A model generated the notes under the pieces. The model had not been told where the DNA came from and did no database searches. It worked only from the letters and a program-made list of their open reading frames with translations. This document shows positions 19,875-28,403 of a stretch of 64,000 nucleotides of DNA, piece by piece (position 1 is the first letter of the stretch; every line of letters starts with the position of its first letter). The stretch is from contig DATLRW010000197.1 in the NCBI GenBank assembly GCA_035534495.1, forward strand, positions 1 to 64,000, written 5' to 3'. The position numbers were made by a program, and so were the translations under genes. Source of the stretch: JAKASX01 sp035534495 (GTDB lineage: Bacteria; Acidobacteriota; Terriglobia; Acidiferrales; UBA7541).

Positions 19875-21116
19875 ATGGCCTCTCCGGCACCCCAGACGAT
19901 GCGTCCTGCCGATCTATCCCGCGTGCCGTGCGTTCATGCGGCGCTCGAATGGATCGCCGGCCACGCCGATTGGATCACCGACCGCCAGATCGATCTCATC
20001 GAAATTCCCGCCCCGCCGTTCGGCGAAGCGCTCCGCGCACGCGCCCTGCGCGACCTGCTCGAAAGCTCCGGCTGGACGCCGCGCATCGACCGTGAAGGCA
20101 ACGTCGTCGCCGAGTTGCCGGCTGCCCGCGACGGCGACGGCGACGTAGTCCTCGTCTCCGCTCACCTGGATACCGCCATGGTTCCCACCGGTCCCGTGCA
20201 GGTTCGCCGCGAAGGCTCGCGGCTCCTGGCGCCCGGAATCACCGACAACGGAGCCGGGCTGGCCGCCCTGGTGGCTCTTGCCTCCGCATTTCGAGCGGCC
20301 TCGATCAGGACCGGGCTGGGGGTGGTCTTTGCCGGCAACGTCGGCGAGGAAGGGGAAGGGAACTTGCGGGGAATCCGGTCGCTGGTGGCGGATTATGGCC
20401 GGAGGTTGAAGTCGGTGATTGTCATCGATGGCGCTTCACCCGACCGGATTGCGACCGCGGCCATCGCCTCGCGCCGCATCGAGGTGGCCATCACGGGGCC
20501 GGGCGGCCATAGCTGGGCCGACGCCGGCGTGCCCAATCCCATCCACGCCCTGGGCCGGGCCATCTCCCGCATGGTCTCGGTTCCGCTATCGGCGGACCCG
20601 TTGTCCACGCTCAACGTCACCGTCGTCCAGGGCGGCACGGCCATCAATGCCATCCCCTCCCGTGCGTCAATCAAAATCGATCTTCGCTCGGAATCCGAGG
20701 CCGAACTCGATCGTCTGGAAACCGAAGTCCGCCGCGCCGTCGACCTGGGCGCTCTGGCCGAGCGCGAATCGGCGCGCCGCAGCGCCCCCGCCCTGGCCGT
20801 CGAATTCCACAGGCTCGGCGCGCGCCCGGCCGGCCGTCTTTCCGCCGATTCCCCATTGCTCGGGGCGATTCGCGAAGTCGATCGCCACCTCGGCATTCAC
20901 GCCGAATGCCAGGCGGCTTCGACCGACGCCAACGTTCCTCTCTCGCTCGGCATCCCGGCGGTCTGCGTCGGGGGCGGCGGGACCGGGGGTCGCGCGCACA
21001 GCGCGGAGGAATGGTACGATCCCGCCGGCCGCCAAATTGGCGTCCAGCGCCTTCTCCTCACACTTCTGTTCATTTGTGGCGTCGGGTCTGGCGGCGGGGC
21101 CGGCGTCGATTCTTGA
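19875..21116 (+). CDS. M20-family metallopeptidase (peptidase T/PepT-like)
   Basis: This is a predicted zinc-dependent amino- or carboxypeptidase of 413 residues. Metal and catalytic motifs appear in order: SAHLDTA (His and catalytic Asp), GITDNGAG (bridging Asp), and GEEGEG with the general-base Glu and metal-binding Glu. The dimerisation domain lies between about residues 200 and 310 and contains GPGGHSWADAG. The expected C-terminal metal His is in GRAHSAEEWY. The in-frame ATG at 19875 is chosen because upstream codons overlap the aldehyde dehydrogenase gene and do not resemble the family. The very C-terminal end (SGGGAGVDS) is Gly-rich. Substrate is unknown. Confidence 0.87.
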   Translation: MASPAPQTMRPADLSRVPCVHAALEWIAGHADWITDRQIDLIEIPAPPFGEALRARALRDLLESSGWTPRIDREGNVVAELPAARDGDGDVVLVSAHLDTAMVPTGPVQVRREGSRLLAPGITDNGAGLAALVALASAFRAASIRTGLGVVFAGNVGEEGEGNLRGIRSLVADYGRRLKSVIVIDGASPDRIATAAIASRRIEVAITGPGGHSWADAGVPNPIHALGRAISRMVSVPLSADPLSTLNVTVVQGGTAINAIPSRASIKIDLRSESEAELDRLETEVRRAVDLGALAERESARRSAPALAVEFHRLGARPAGRLSADSPLLGAIREVDRHLGIHAECQAASTDANVPLSLGIPAVCVGGGGTGGRAHSAEEWYDPAGRQIGVQRLLLTLLFICGVGSGGGAGVDS

Positions 21117-21147
21117 TTCGCCGCTCTGTTTTCCGAACACGCAGCCG

Positions 21148-22071
21148 ATGAGCCGCCGTCTCCAAGCCGATCTATCCCTGGCCTTCTGCTCGCTCCTCTG
21201 GGGCGCGACCTTCGTGCTGGTCAAGGACGCGCTTTCGAGCGCCTCGGTCTTTGTTTTTCTGTTCCTGCGCTTTCTGTTCGCCGCCCTCGCCCTGGTTTTC
21301 ATCTATCGAGCGGCCCTGCGCGATCTCAATCGCAGGGCGCTGGCTGCGGGGAGCCTTCTCGGTTCGCTCATGTTCGCCGGCTTCGCGCTCCAGACCATCG
21401 GCATTCGCTTCACCACCCCCTCGAAAGCCGCCTTCATCACCGGCGCCTCCGTCGTGATGGTTCCGCTGCTCCACGCCTGGACCAGCCGCCGCAGGCCCGG
21501 CCCGTGGGTTTTGGCGGGAGCCCTGGCCGCGTTTATCGGCCTCTATTTCCTCACCGTTCCCGCTGCCGGACTGGGCGATCTGAACCGGGGAGATTTGTGG
21601 GTTCTGGCCTGTGCGGTCGTTTGGGCCTTTCACATTCTAGCGGTTGGCCACTACAGCCCGCGCCTTTCCGTCGGCGCGCTCACCTTCACCCAGGTGGCCG
21701 TCGCGGCCGTTCTGAGTGCCGTGTTCCTGCCGTTGCTCCGAGCGACGAATCTGGAGATCCCCCGCCTGGCCTGGAACCGCGAGCTGATTCTTGCCGTTGT
21801 CGTCACATCGCTCGGCGCAACCGCCGTTGCGTTCTCGCTGCAGGTCTGGGCGCAGAAATTCACCTCGCCGGCTCACGTCGCCATTCTCTTCAGTCTCGAA
21901 CCCGTTTTCGCCGCGCTCACCTCGTTCGCTTTCTACGGCGAGCGATTCACCGCGCGCGCCCTGGCCGGGGCCGCGCTCGTGCTCGCCGGGATTCTTCTCT
22001 CGGAACTGAAGGGCCCGGCGCCCGCCGCGCCCGAATCCGCCGTTCCGGAAGCCCCGGCGCGAGCCGGTTGA
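21148..22071 (+). CDS. DMT-superfamily (EamA) transporter
   Basis: An inner-membrane protein of 307 residues with about ten hydrophobic helices, arranged as two EamA repeats (roughly residues 8-140 and 150-285). Typical elements are LLWGATFVLVKDAL at the start of the first repeat, TPSKAAFITG at its helix 3-4 turn, and LEPVFAALTSFAFYGE followed by GAALVLAGILLSEL in the second. Such carriers export amino acids or other metabolites. The direction and substrate cannot be read. The start is the ATG at 21148, 31 bases after the M20 peptidase gene. The open frame upstream is only antisense/shadow. Confidence 0.88.
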   Translation: MSRRLQADLSLAFCSLLWGATFVLVKDALSSASVFVFLFLRFLFAALALVFIYRAALRDLNRRALAAGSLLGSLMFAGFALQTIGIRFTTPSKAAFITGASVVMVPLLHAWTSRRRPGPWVLAGALAAFIGLYFLTVPAAGLGDLNRGDLWVLACAVVWAFHILAVGHYSPRLSVGALTFTQVAVAAVLSAVFLPLLRATNLEIPRLAWNRELILAVVVTSLGATAVAFSLQVWAQKFTSPAHVAILFSLEPVFAALTSFAFYGERFTARALAGAALVLAGILLSELKGPAPAAPESAVPEAPARAG

Positions 22072-22257
22072 GACGCAGCGGAGAAATACCACCTTTTTTG
22101 TGACTCTCTGGTTGCGGCTTTCCGGCGGAAGGCCGGTCTCGGGCGAAGTGCCGGGAAAGGGCTTGCGTTGCCGCAGCGGTCCAGGCTGATTTCGGCCCTG
22201 GCTTCGCACATACTTCCGGCGATGCTTTGGATATTGGTTTCGGGAAATCAGCGGCTA

Positions 22258-22893
22258 CTACGCCGCGGGATGGCTGAAATCGACGGGGGAGTGCTGCTCG
22301 GTTTCCGGGTGGTGGGAACGCTCGTAAGCGGCGATTTCCTTCTCGCTTTCGAGCGTCAGCCCGATTTCGTCGAGGCCCTTGAGCAACGATTCCTTGCGGA
22401 AATCGTCGATCTCGAATCTCAATTCGAGCCCCATGTCGTCGCGAATCGTCTGAGCGGACAGATCGATGTGCAGGGTGTAGCCGGAATTGGCTTCGGCGCG
22501 ACGGAACAGTTCATCGACCTGGGCTTCGGGCAGAACGATGACGAGGATGCCGTTGCTCGCGCAATTGCTGAAGAAAATATCGCCGAAGCTCGGGCCGATC
22601 AGCGCGCGAAATCCGTATTCGCCAACGGCCCAGACGGCGTGCTCCCGGCTCGATCCGCAACCGAAATTCTGGCGCGTCAGCATAATCGACGCGCCCTGGT
22701 AACGCGGCTGGTTCAGGATGAAATCCGGGTTGGGCTTTTCGCCGGGCAGGTAGCGCCAGTCGTAAAAGAGAACGCGCCCGTAGCCATCGCGCGTCACCAG
22801 CTTCAGAAACTGCTTGGGAACCATCTGATCGGTATCGACGTTGACGCGGTCGAGCGGGAGAACCAGGCCGCTATGTGTTTGGAAGGCTCGCAT
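22258..22893 (-). CDS. leuD: 3-isopropylmalate dehydratase small subunit
   Basis: LeuD is the swivel domain of the leucine-pathway isomerase that converts 2-isopropylmalate to 3-isopropylmalate. The 211-residue protein has the bacterial-type small subunit pattern: VLPLDRVNVDTDQMVPKQFL at the N-terminus and the substrate-binding loop NFGCGSSREHAVWA at about residues 75-88, followed by the DIFFSNCASNGIL region. It lies 16 bases after leuC on the same strand. The spacer contains a duplicated copy of the leuC end. The length is normal for the LeuC/LeuD two-subunit enzyme. Confidence 0.95.
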   Translation of the reverse strand: MRAFQTHSGLVLPLDRVNVDTDQMVPKQFLKLVTRDGYGRVLFYDWRYLPGEKPNPDFILNQPRYQGASIMLTRQNFGCGSSREHAVWAVGEYGFRALIGPSFGDIFFSNCASNGILVIVLPEAQVDELFRRAEANSGYTLHIDLSAQTIRDDMGLELRFEIDDFRKESLLKGLDEIGLTLESEKEIAAYERSHHPETEQHSPVDFSHPAA

Positions 22894-22898
22894 CGTTT

Positions 22899-22919
22899 TT
22901 ATTCCAGGGTTATTCCAGG
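22899..22919. repeat. tandem copy of the leuC stop region (TTATTCCAGG twice)
   Basis: TTATTCCAGG appears at 22899-22908 and again at 22910-22919, an 11-base period. On the minus strand this is CCTGGAATAA, the last leuC codons with the stop, followed by a second copy in the leuC-leuD spacer. It looks like a small local duplication. Confidence 0.8.
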
Positions 22920-24328
22920 TCGACGCCGTTTTCCCGGACGTCTACGAAATGGCCGGCGATCGCCGTCGCCGCCGCTGTGATCGGGCTCACCAGGTGCGTG
23001 CGTCCGCCCTTGCCTTGGCGCCCCTCGAAATTCCGGTTCGACGTGCTGGCGCTGCGCATGCCCGCCGGGAGCACGTCCTCGTTCATCCCGATGCACATGG
23101 AACAGCCCGAATCGCGCCACTCGAATCCCGCGGCGGTGAAAATCCTGTCGAGCCCTTCCTTTTCCGCCTGCGCCTTGATCTGCCGCGATCCCGGCACGAT
23201 GAGCGCCGCTTTCACGTTCGAGGCGATGCGCTTGCCGGCCACGACGCGGCTGGCGGCGCGCAGGTCCTCGATGCGCGAATTCGTGCAGGAACCGATAAAA
23301 ATGTAATCCACCGGAACGTCTTCAATGGCCTGGCCCGGCCGGAGCGCCATGTATTCGAGCGCGCGGCGGGCGGCCTGCTGCTGCAGCGGATCGGCGAAGG
23401 AATCGGGCGACGGCACGCGTTCGGTGACGCCGGCGACCATGCCGGGGTTGGTGCCCCAGGTAACCTGCGGAACCAGTTTCGTCGCGTCGATTTCCTGCGT
23501 CTTGCTGAAAACGGACCCGGGGTCGGTCGAGAGCGTCTTCCAGTAGTCGACCGCCGCTTGAAAATCTTTCCCGCGCGGCGCGAAGGGCCGGCCGTCGAGA
23601 TAGGCGAAGGTGGTTTCGTCGGGCGCGACCATTCCGGCGCGCGCGCCGGCTTCGATCGACATGTTGCAAACCGTCATGCGCCCTTCCATCGACAACCCGG
23701 CAATCGCCTCGCCCGCGTATTCGATCACGTGGCCCACGCCGGCCGCGATTCCGATCCTGCCGATGATCGCCAGCACGATGTCCTTGGCCGTTACCCCGCG
23801 CGGGCGTTTTCCGCTCACGCGCACGAGCATGGGAGAGGAGCGGTATTCGCGCAGGCATTGTGTCGCGAGCACGTGCTCGACGCCGCTGGTGCCGATCCCG
23901 AAGGCCAGCGCGCCGAAGGCGCCGTGCGTCGATGTGTGGCTGTCGCCGCACACGATGGTCAGGCCCGGCTGCGTGAGCCCCAGCTCCGGTCCGATGATGT
24001 GCACGATGCCCTGGTTGGCGCTGTTCATGTCGATCAGCGGCACGTTGAATTCCCGGCAATTGCGGGCCAGCGCTTCGAATTGGCCGCGCGCGTCGGCGTC
24101 CAGAATCGGCAGCTCGCGGTGCTTGGTGGGCACGGAATGATCCATGACCGCGAAGGTCAGATCGGGCCGTCGCACCGAGCGCCCCGCGGCCTTCAGGCCG
24201 GCAAAGGCGGGCGGCGTGGTGACCTCGTGAACCAGGTGCCGGTCGATGTAGATCAGCGAAGGGCGTCCCGGCGCCTCGGTGACGACGTGTGAGTCCCAGA
24301 TTTTTTCGTAGAGAGTGCGGGCAGCCAT
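22910..24328 (-). CDS. leuC: 3-isopropylmalate dehydratase large subunit
   Basis: LeuC carries the [4Fe-4S] cluster of isopropylmalate isomerase in leucine synthesis. It has 472 residues, the normal bacterial size. The N-terminal RTLYEKIWDSHVV and YIDRHLVHEVT are typical. Cluster cysteines are visible in FIGSCTNSR and in GCSMCIGMN. The ATG at 24328 was chosen because the upstream 50 codons of open frame show no family resemblance and lie in the divergent gap with htrA. leuD follows directly. Other leucine genes (leuA, leuB) are not in the window. Confidence 0.96.
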   Translation of the reverse strand: MAARTLYEKIWDSHVVTEAPGRPSLIYIDRHLVHEVTTPPAFAGLKAAGRSVRRPDLTFAVMDHSVPTKHRELPILDADARGQFEALARNCREFNVPLIDMNSANQGIVHIIGPELGLTQPGLTIVCGDSHTSTHGAFGALAFGIGTSGVEHVLATQCLREYRSSPMLVRVSGKRPRGVTAKDIVLAIIGRIGIAAGVGHVIEYAGEAIAGLSMEGRMTVCNMSIEAGARAGMVAPDETTFAYLDGRPFAPRGKDFQAAVDYWKTLSTDPGSVFSKTQEIDATKLVPQVTWGTNPGMVAGVTERVPSPDSFADPLQQQAARRALEYMALRPGQAIEDVPVDYIFIGSCTNSRIEDLRAASRVVAGKRIASNVKAALIVPGSRQIKAQAEKEGLDRIFTAAGFEWRDSGCSMCIGMNEDVLPAGMRSASTSNRNFEGRQGKGGRTHLVSPITAAATAIAGHFVDVRENGVDLE

Positions 24329-24466
24329 ATCGTTATCGTTTCCCGTGTGAATTCTATCAAACCGGCCGCGGAAAGGGAAAGGCGGCCACGGGCCGTCCCC
24401 CGCTTTCCGGGCCGGTTTCTGCTGTGGAACGGGCGCGTTCTTGGCCGGAGCGGCGTTAACGCCTGG

Positions 24467-24475
24467 TGATATAAT
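24467..24475 (+). promoter_or_regulatory. extended -10 promoter upstream of the htrA-type gene
   Basis: TGATATAAT contains a perfect TATAAT (24470-24475) preceded by TG with one base between. It lies 95 bases before the ATG at 24571, in the divergent leuC-htrA gap. No clear -35 is found at standard spacing. Confidence 0.55.
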
Positions 24476-24570
24476 CATACAGTTCGCGACCGGTGACGGG
24501 GAACCGGAGCTCAGGCGTGGTGCCAGGGAACGCTTGTTTCGAAGGCATCGGATCGCGACGGGAGCCGTAA

Positions 24571-26133
24571 ATGAGCGTCGTTTTACGCGACCTCGCGGAC
24601 TGGGCCCGCCGTCGGAAGATTTTTGCCGCTCTTCTCGTTGCCCTCACGCTAGGATTGGGAATCCTGATCGGAAGCGTTGTTTCCGGCCGTGTGGCCGCCA
24701 ACCGGCCATCGTCGGGGGCGGATGTGAGCCTGTTGCCGGTGCCGAGTCCAATCCGGCTGTCGGACACTTTTTCCGAGATCGTGGCCCGCGTGGAGCCGGC
24801 CGTCGTCAACATTTCCACCACGCAACTCATCCAGCCGTCCAAGGGTGCCGGGCAGGACCCCGGCTCCGGCCCGGACGATCCCCTTGGTGGTTTCTTCGGC
24901 CGATTCTTCAATAATCCCGCCCAGCCTCGGGCGGAGCGCAGCCTGGGTTCGGGCGTGATCCTCGACTCGAGGGGCTATATCCTCACGAATGAGCACGTGA
25001 TCGACGGCGCAACGAAAATCGAGGTTACCCTCAACGGCGACCCCAATCGCTATTCCGGCCGCCTGGTTGGCCAGGACAGCGAAACCGATCTGGCCGTTAT
25101 CAAGATCAAGGCCGGACGCGAGCTTCCCGTCGTGCACATGGGAAATTCTGACGGCGTCGAAGTCGGCGAATGGGTACTGGCCTTCGGCAGTCCCTTCACG
25201 CTCCAAGGCACCGTAACCGCGGGCATCGTGAGTGCCAAGGATCGCAACGGCGTGGGCCAGCAGCTGCAGCACTTCATCCAGACCGACGCCGCGATCAATC
25301 CGGGTAACTCCGGCGGGCCGCTGGTCGATATGGCCGGCGATGTGATCGGCATCAACACGGCGATTTTCACCGGCGGGCAGAGTTTCGAAGGGGTTGGTTT
25401 CGCCCTTCCGTCGGATACCGCGATCGCCGTCTACAACCAGTTGGTTTCGCACGGACACGTTGTTCGCGGCTCGATCGGCGTCACCTTTCAGGATCAGACG
25501 AGCGAGAATCCCCTCGCCCTGAAAGAACTCGGCGCCCCGTACGGCATCATCCTCGAAAGCATCAAGCCCGGCAGCCCCGCGGCGAAAGCGGGTCTCGAGC
25601 CGGGTGACGTGATCGTCTCGCTGAACGGCGACCCGGTCCGCACGGGCAACGATCTGGTGAATCCGATCATGCGGACTCCGATCGGCCAGTCGGTGGAAAT
25701 CGGCTATATCCGCAACGGGAAAAAGTATCGGGTCCCCGTCGTTGTCGCCGACCGGGACAAGCTTTTTCCGCAGCTCGCCGGGAACCCCGAGGCCAACCCG
25801 AATTCCGCGCCCCTGCCCGTTTCCAATACGCTGGGCCTCACCGTGGACGGGCTCACCCCGGACCTTGCCGCGCGCCTGGGGTTCAGCAAGAATCTGCGCG
25901 GCGTTATCGTGCGCGCTGTCGAGCCGATCAGCTTCGCCGACGACGCCGGTTTTCATCCGGGGGATTTAATTGTGGCGATCAATCGCACTCCGGTGTACAC
26001 TGTCCAGGATTTTCAGAGGGCGTTGTCGAAAATTCAGCCGGGTGAGGACCTATTGTTCAAAGTCGTACGGCGACAGGCGGACAATCAGAACCTCATCGTA
26101 TTTCTGGCGGGCGTGATGCCCGGGGGAAGGTGA
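24571..26133 (+). CDS. periplasmic serine protease, HtrA/DegP (Do) family
   Basis: HtrA proteases degrade or refold damaged envelope proteins. The 520-residue protein has an N-terminal membrane anchor (about residues 16-38), then a trypsin-like domain with the full triad: His142 in TNEHVIDGA, Asp173 in SETDLAVIK and Ser247 in NPGNSGGPL. Two PDZ domains follow (about 310-400 and 420-510), each with the carboxylate-binding loop region. The anchor has no obvious cleavage site, so the enzyme may stay bound to the inner membrane, as DegS does. DegP usually has about 470 residues. The next gene starts with a GTG that overlaps its stop by 4 nt. Confidence 0.93.
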   Translation: MSVVLRDLADWARRRKIFAALLVALTLGLGILIGSVVSGRVAANRPSSGADVSLLPVPSPIRLSDTFSEIVARVEPAVVNISTTQLIQPSKGAGQDPGSGPDDPLGGFFGRFFNNPAQPRAERSLGSGVILDSRGYILTNEHVIDGATKIEVTLNGDPNRYSGRLVGQDSETDLAVIKIKAGRELPVVHMGNSDGVEVGEWVLAFGSPFTLQGTVTAGIVSAKDRNGVGQQLQHFIQTDAAINPGNSGGPLVDMAGDVIGINTAIFTGGQSFEGVGFALPSDTAIAVYNQLVSHGHVVRGSIGVTFQDQTSENPLALKELGAPYGIILESIKPGSPAAKAGLEPGDVIVSLNGDPVRTGNDLVNPIMRTPIGQSVEIGYIRNGKKYRVPVVVADRDKLFPQLAGNPEANPNSAPLPVSNTLGLTVDGLTPDLAARLGFSKNLRGVIVRAVEPISFADDAGFHPGDLIVAINRTPVYTVQDFQRALSKIQPGEDLLFKVVRRQADNQNLIVFLAGVMPGGR

Positions 26134-26675
26134 TACGGTTGCGACGAATCGAGCGAGCGATCGTGCCCCTGATACTGGCCGCGTTCGCCATCGCGGCGCC
26201 ATGCATTTTGCACGCCGCAACCGTTCGCCGCGTGAAGCGCAAAGCGGCCCACAAAGCCCGCCTGCATTCGGTTCCTCGCCACCATGTCGCCTACGTTCGG
26301 ACCCGGCGTAAGATTACCCATGCCGTTCCCTCGCACCGCGCCAAGCGCAAGTATTACCGGCCTCGCTACCACAAGTACCGGCGGACTCCCCGGCGCGTTT
26401 CCCGGTTCCGCACTCAGGTCCGGCCCAGTTCCAATCGCATCGACCAGATCCAGCAGGCGCTGGCTCGCGCCGGTTTCTATCAGGGCGACCCGTCCGGCCA
26501 GTGGGATTCCAGCACCATCGGCGCCATGAGGGACTTTCAGGTGGCGCACGGCCTAAATCCCACGGGCAAAATCGACGCGACGACCCTGCAACAACTCGGC
26601 CTCGGCTCCGATGTCGCCGGCCTGGCTCCGCCGCGGCCGCTCATTGCGGACAACAGCTCCGGCTCGAGCGAATAG
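26130..26675 (+). CDS. secreted peptidoglycan-binding (PG_binding_1) protein
   Basis: The 181-residue protein has a signal peptide (core IVPLILAAFAIAAPCILHA), then a strongly basic Arg/Lys/His/Tyr-rich linker (about residues 33-100). A C-terminal peptidoglycan-binding domain of the PG_binding_1 type follows: IDQIQQALARAGFYQGDPSGQWDSSTIGAMRDFQVAHGL. The GTG start overlaps the htrA stop (GTGA), suggesting cotranslation with the protease. A role at the cell wall is inferred. The basic linker may bind polyanions. No catalytic domain is present. Confidence 0.82.
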   Translation: MIRLRRIERAIVPLILAAFAIAAPCILHAATVRRVKRKAAHKARLHSVPRHHVAYVRTRRKITHAVPSHRAKRKYYRPRYHKYRRTPRRVSRFRTQVRPSSNRIDQIQQALARAGFYQGDPSGQWDSSTIGAMRDFQVAHGLNPTGKIDATTLQQLGLGSDVAGLAPPRPLIADNSSGSSE

Positions 26676-26812
26676 CCGCCAGCGAACTTCGCTGCCGAAA
26701 TCCGTTTCCCACGCGCTCGTTTTTGCCCCCGCAGCAACACGATCTCCTGATCCGCCGCGCCGGCTTGAAACGCGCCCGGCTTGACGGAAGCCCCGTTTGA
26801 CTGACGTTTGCT

Positions 26813-26818
26813 AGGAGG
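26813..26818 (+). promoter_or_regulatory. ribosome binding site that sets the TTG start of the second aldehyde dehydrogenase
   Basis: AGGAGG lies 4 bases before the TTG at 26823. It supports that TTG rather than the in-frame TTG at 26808, which lies upstream of the site. Confidence 0.7.
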
Positions 26819-26822
26819 CTGC

Positions 26823-28346
26823 TTGGCTCCCACGACTGCTCCGAACATCTATCGAAATTTCATCGACGGCGAATGGGTCGATTCGAGAGGCGGCCGGACC
26901 CTCGAGAATCGCAATCCGGCCCGCCACGACGACGTCATCGGCCGCTTTCCCGCCTCCGATCATCGGGACGTGGACGCCGCCGTCGAAGCCGCCATCCGGG
27001 CCTTTCCCTCCTGGCGTTTGACGCCGGCTCCCAAGCGCGCCGAAATCCTCTTTCGCGCCGCCGAATGGATGGTCGCGCGCAAAGAAGATCTTTCCCGCGA
27101 GATGACGCGCGAGATGGGCAAGATCCTGGTCGAAACCCGCGGCGACGTCCAGGAAGCCATCGATATGACCTACTACATGGCCGGCGAGGGCCGCCGCCAG
27201 TTCGGCCAGACGACGCCGTCCGAGCTCCAAAACAAATTCGCCATGAGCATCCGCGAGCCGATTGGCCCGTGCGGCCTCGTCACGCCGTGGAATTTTCCCA
27301 TGGCGATTCCGTCGTGGAAGATCATGCCGGCCCTCATCCTGGGCAACACGGTCGTGCTCAAGCCCGGCGAGGACACCCCGTTTTCCTCCTGCCGTCTGGT
27401 CGAAATTTTAGGCGAGGCCGGTTTGCCGCCGGGCGTCGTGAACCTGGTGACGGGCCTGGGCGAAGAGGCCGGCGAGCCGCTGGTTCGTCACCCGGGCGTC
27501 AGGCTCGTCAGCTTTACCGGCTCGACGGAAACCGGGCGCAAGATCAACCAGATCTGCGCGGCCGATCTCAAACATTGCCACCTGGAGATGGGCGGCAAGA
27601 ACATCATCATCGTCATGGACGACGCCAATCTGGATCTCGCGATCGACGGCGCCGTCTGGGGCGGCTTCGGAACGACCGGCCAGCGCTGCACGGCCGCCAG
27701 CCGCATTGCGGTCCACAAGAAGGTGTACCGCGAATTCCTGGACCGACTCGTCCGGCGCGCCGCCGCGTTGCGCGTCGGCGACGGTCTCGACCCATCAATC
27801 GAAATGGGCCCGCTGATCAACCGCCAGCAGCTCGAAACGGTCACGCGCTATGTGGCGATCGGCCGAGAGGAGGGCGCGCGCCTGGCGACCGGCGGCCATC
27901 GCCTGGAAGGCGGCGCGTGGGAAAAGGGCTGGTTTTTCGAGCCGACCGTTTTCGCCGATTGCGATCCGAAAATGCGGATCAGCCAGGAGGAGATCTTCGG
28001 GCCGGTGGTTTCGGTCATTCCCGTGGACGATTACGAGGAGGCGGTTCGCGTCGCCAACGGCGTCGCCTACGGCCTTTCGGCGGCCATCTACACGCGCGAC
28101 GTCAATCGCGCCTTTCGCGCCATGCGCGAACTCGAAACGGGCATCGTTTACGTCAACGCGCCCACTATCGGCGCGGAGACCCATCTGCCGTTCGGCGGGA
28201 TCAAGCAGACCGGCAACGGCCACCGCGAAGCGGCCGTTGCGGCGCTCGACTTTTACTCGGAATGGAAGTCGCTCTACATCGACTATTCCGACCGCCTGCA
28301 GCGCGCCCAGATCGATACGGGGGAATTTGGCGATACCGGCGACTAG
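26823..28346 (+). CDS. aldehyde dehydrogenase (alpha-ketoglutaric-semialdehyde-dehydrogenase-like)
   Basis: The protein has 507 residues from a TTG start chosen by the AGGAGG just upstream. It has the complete aldehyde dehydrogenase fold: NFIDGEWVDS at the N-terminus, PWNFPMAIPSWKIMPALILGN, FTGSTETGRKI, general base Glu255 in LEMGGKN and nucleophile Cys289 in GQRCTAASR. The run MTREMGKILVETRGDVQEAIDM followed by GEGRR is typical of the subgroup containing 2-oxoglutarate-semialdehyde and related dehydrogenases. The substrate is an inference from subgroup resemblance. It is unrelated in detail to the aldehyde dehydrogenase at 18185. It converges with the DUF2339 gene. Confidence 0.88.
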   Translation: MAPTTAPNIYRNFIDGEWVDSRGGRTLENRNPARHDDVIGRFPASDHRDVDAAVEAAIRAFPSWRLTPAPKRAEILFRAAEWMVARKEDLSREMTREMGKILVETRGDVQEAIDMTYYMAGEGRRQFGQTTPSELQNKFAMSIREPIGPCGLVTPWNFPMAIPSWKIMPALILGNTVVLKPGEDTPFSSCRLVEILGEAGLPPGVVNLVTGLGEEAGEPLVRHPGVRLVSFTGSTETGRKINQICAADLKHCHLEMGGKNIIIVMDDANLDLAIDGAVWGGFGTTGQRCTAASRIAVHKKVYREFLDRLVRRAAALRVGDGLDPSIEMGPLINRQQLETVTRYVAIGREEGARLATGGHRLEGGAWEKGWFFEPTVFADCDPKMRISQEEIFGPVVSVIPVDDYEEAVRVANGVAYGLSAAIYTRDVNRAFRAMRELETGIVYVNAPTIGAETHLPFGGIKQTGNGHREAAVAALDFYSEWKSLYIDYSDRLQRAQIDTGEFGDTGD

Positions 28347-28403
28347 CGGTTCTTTCGAGGACAGAGGTAAAAGCCCGGAGAGATTCCTCCCGAAGTTTTC
28401 GGT

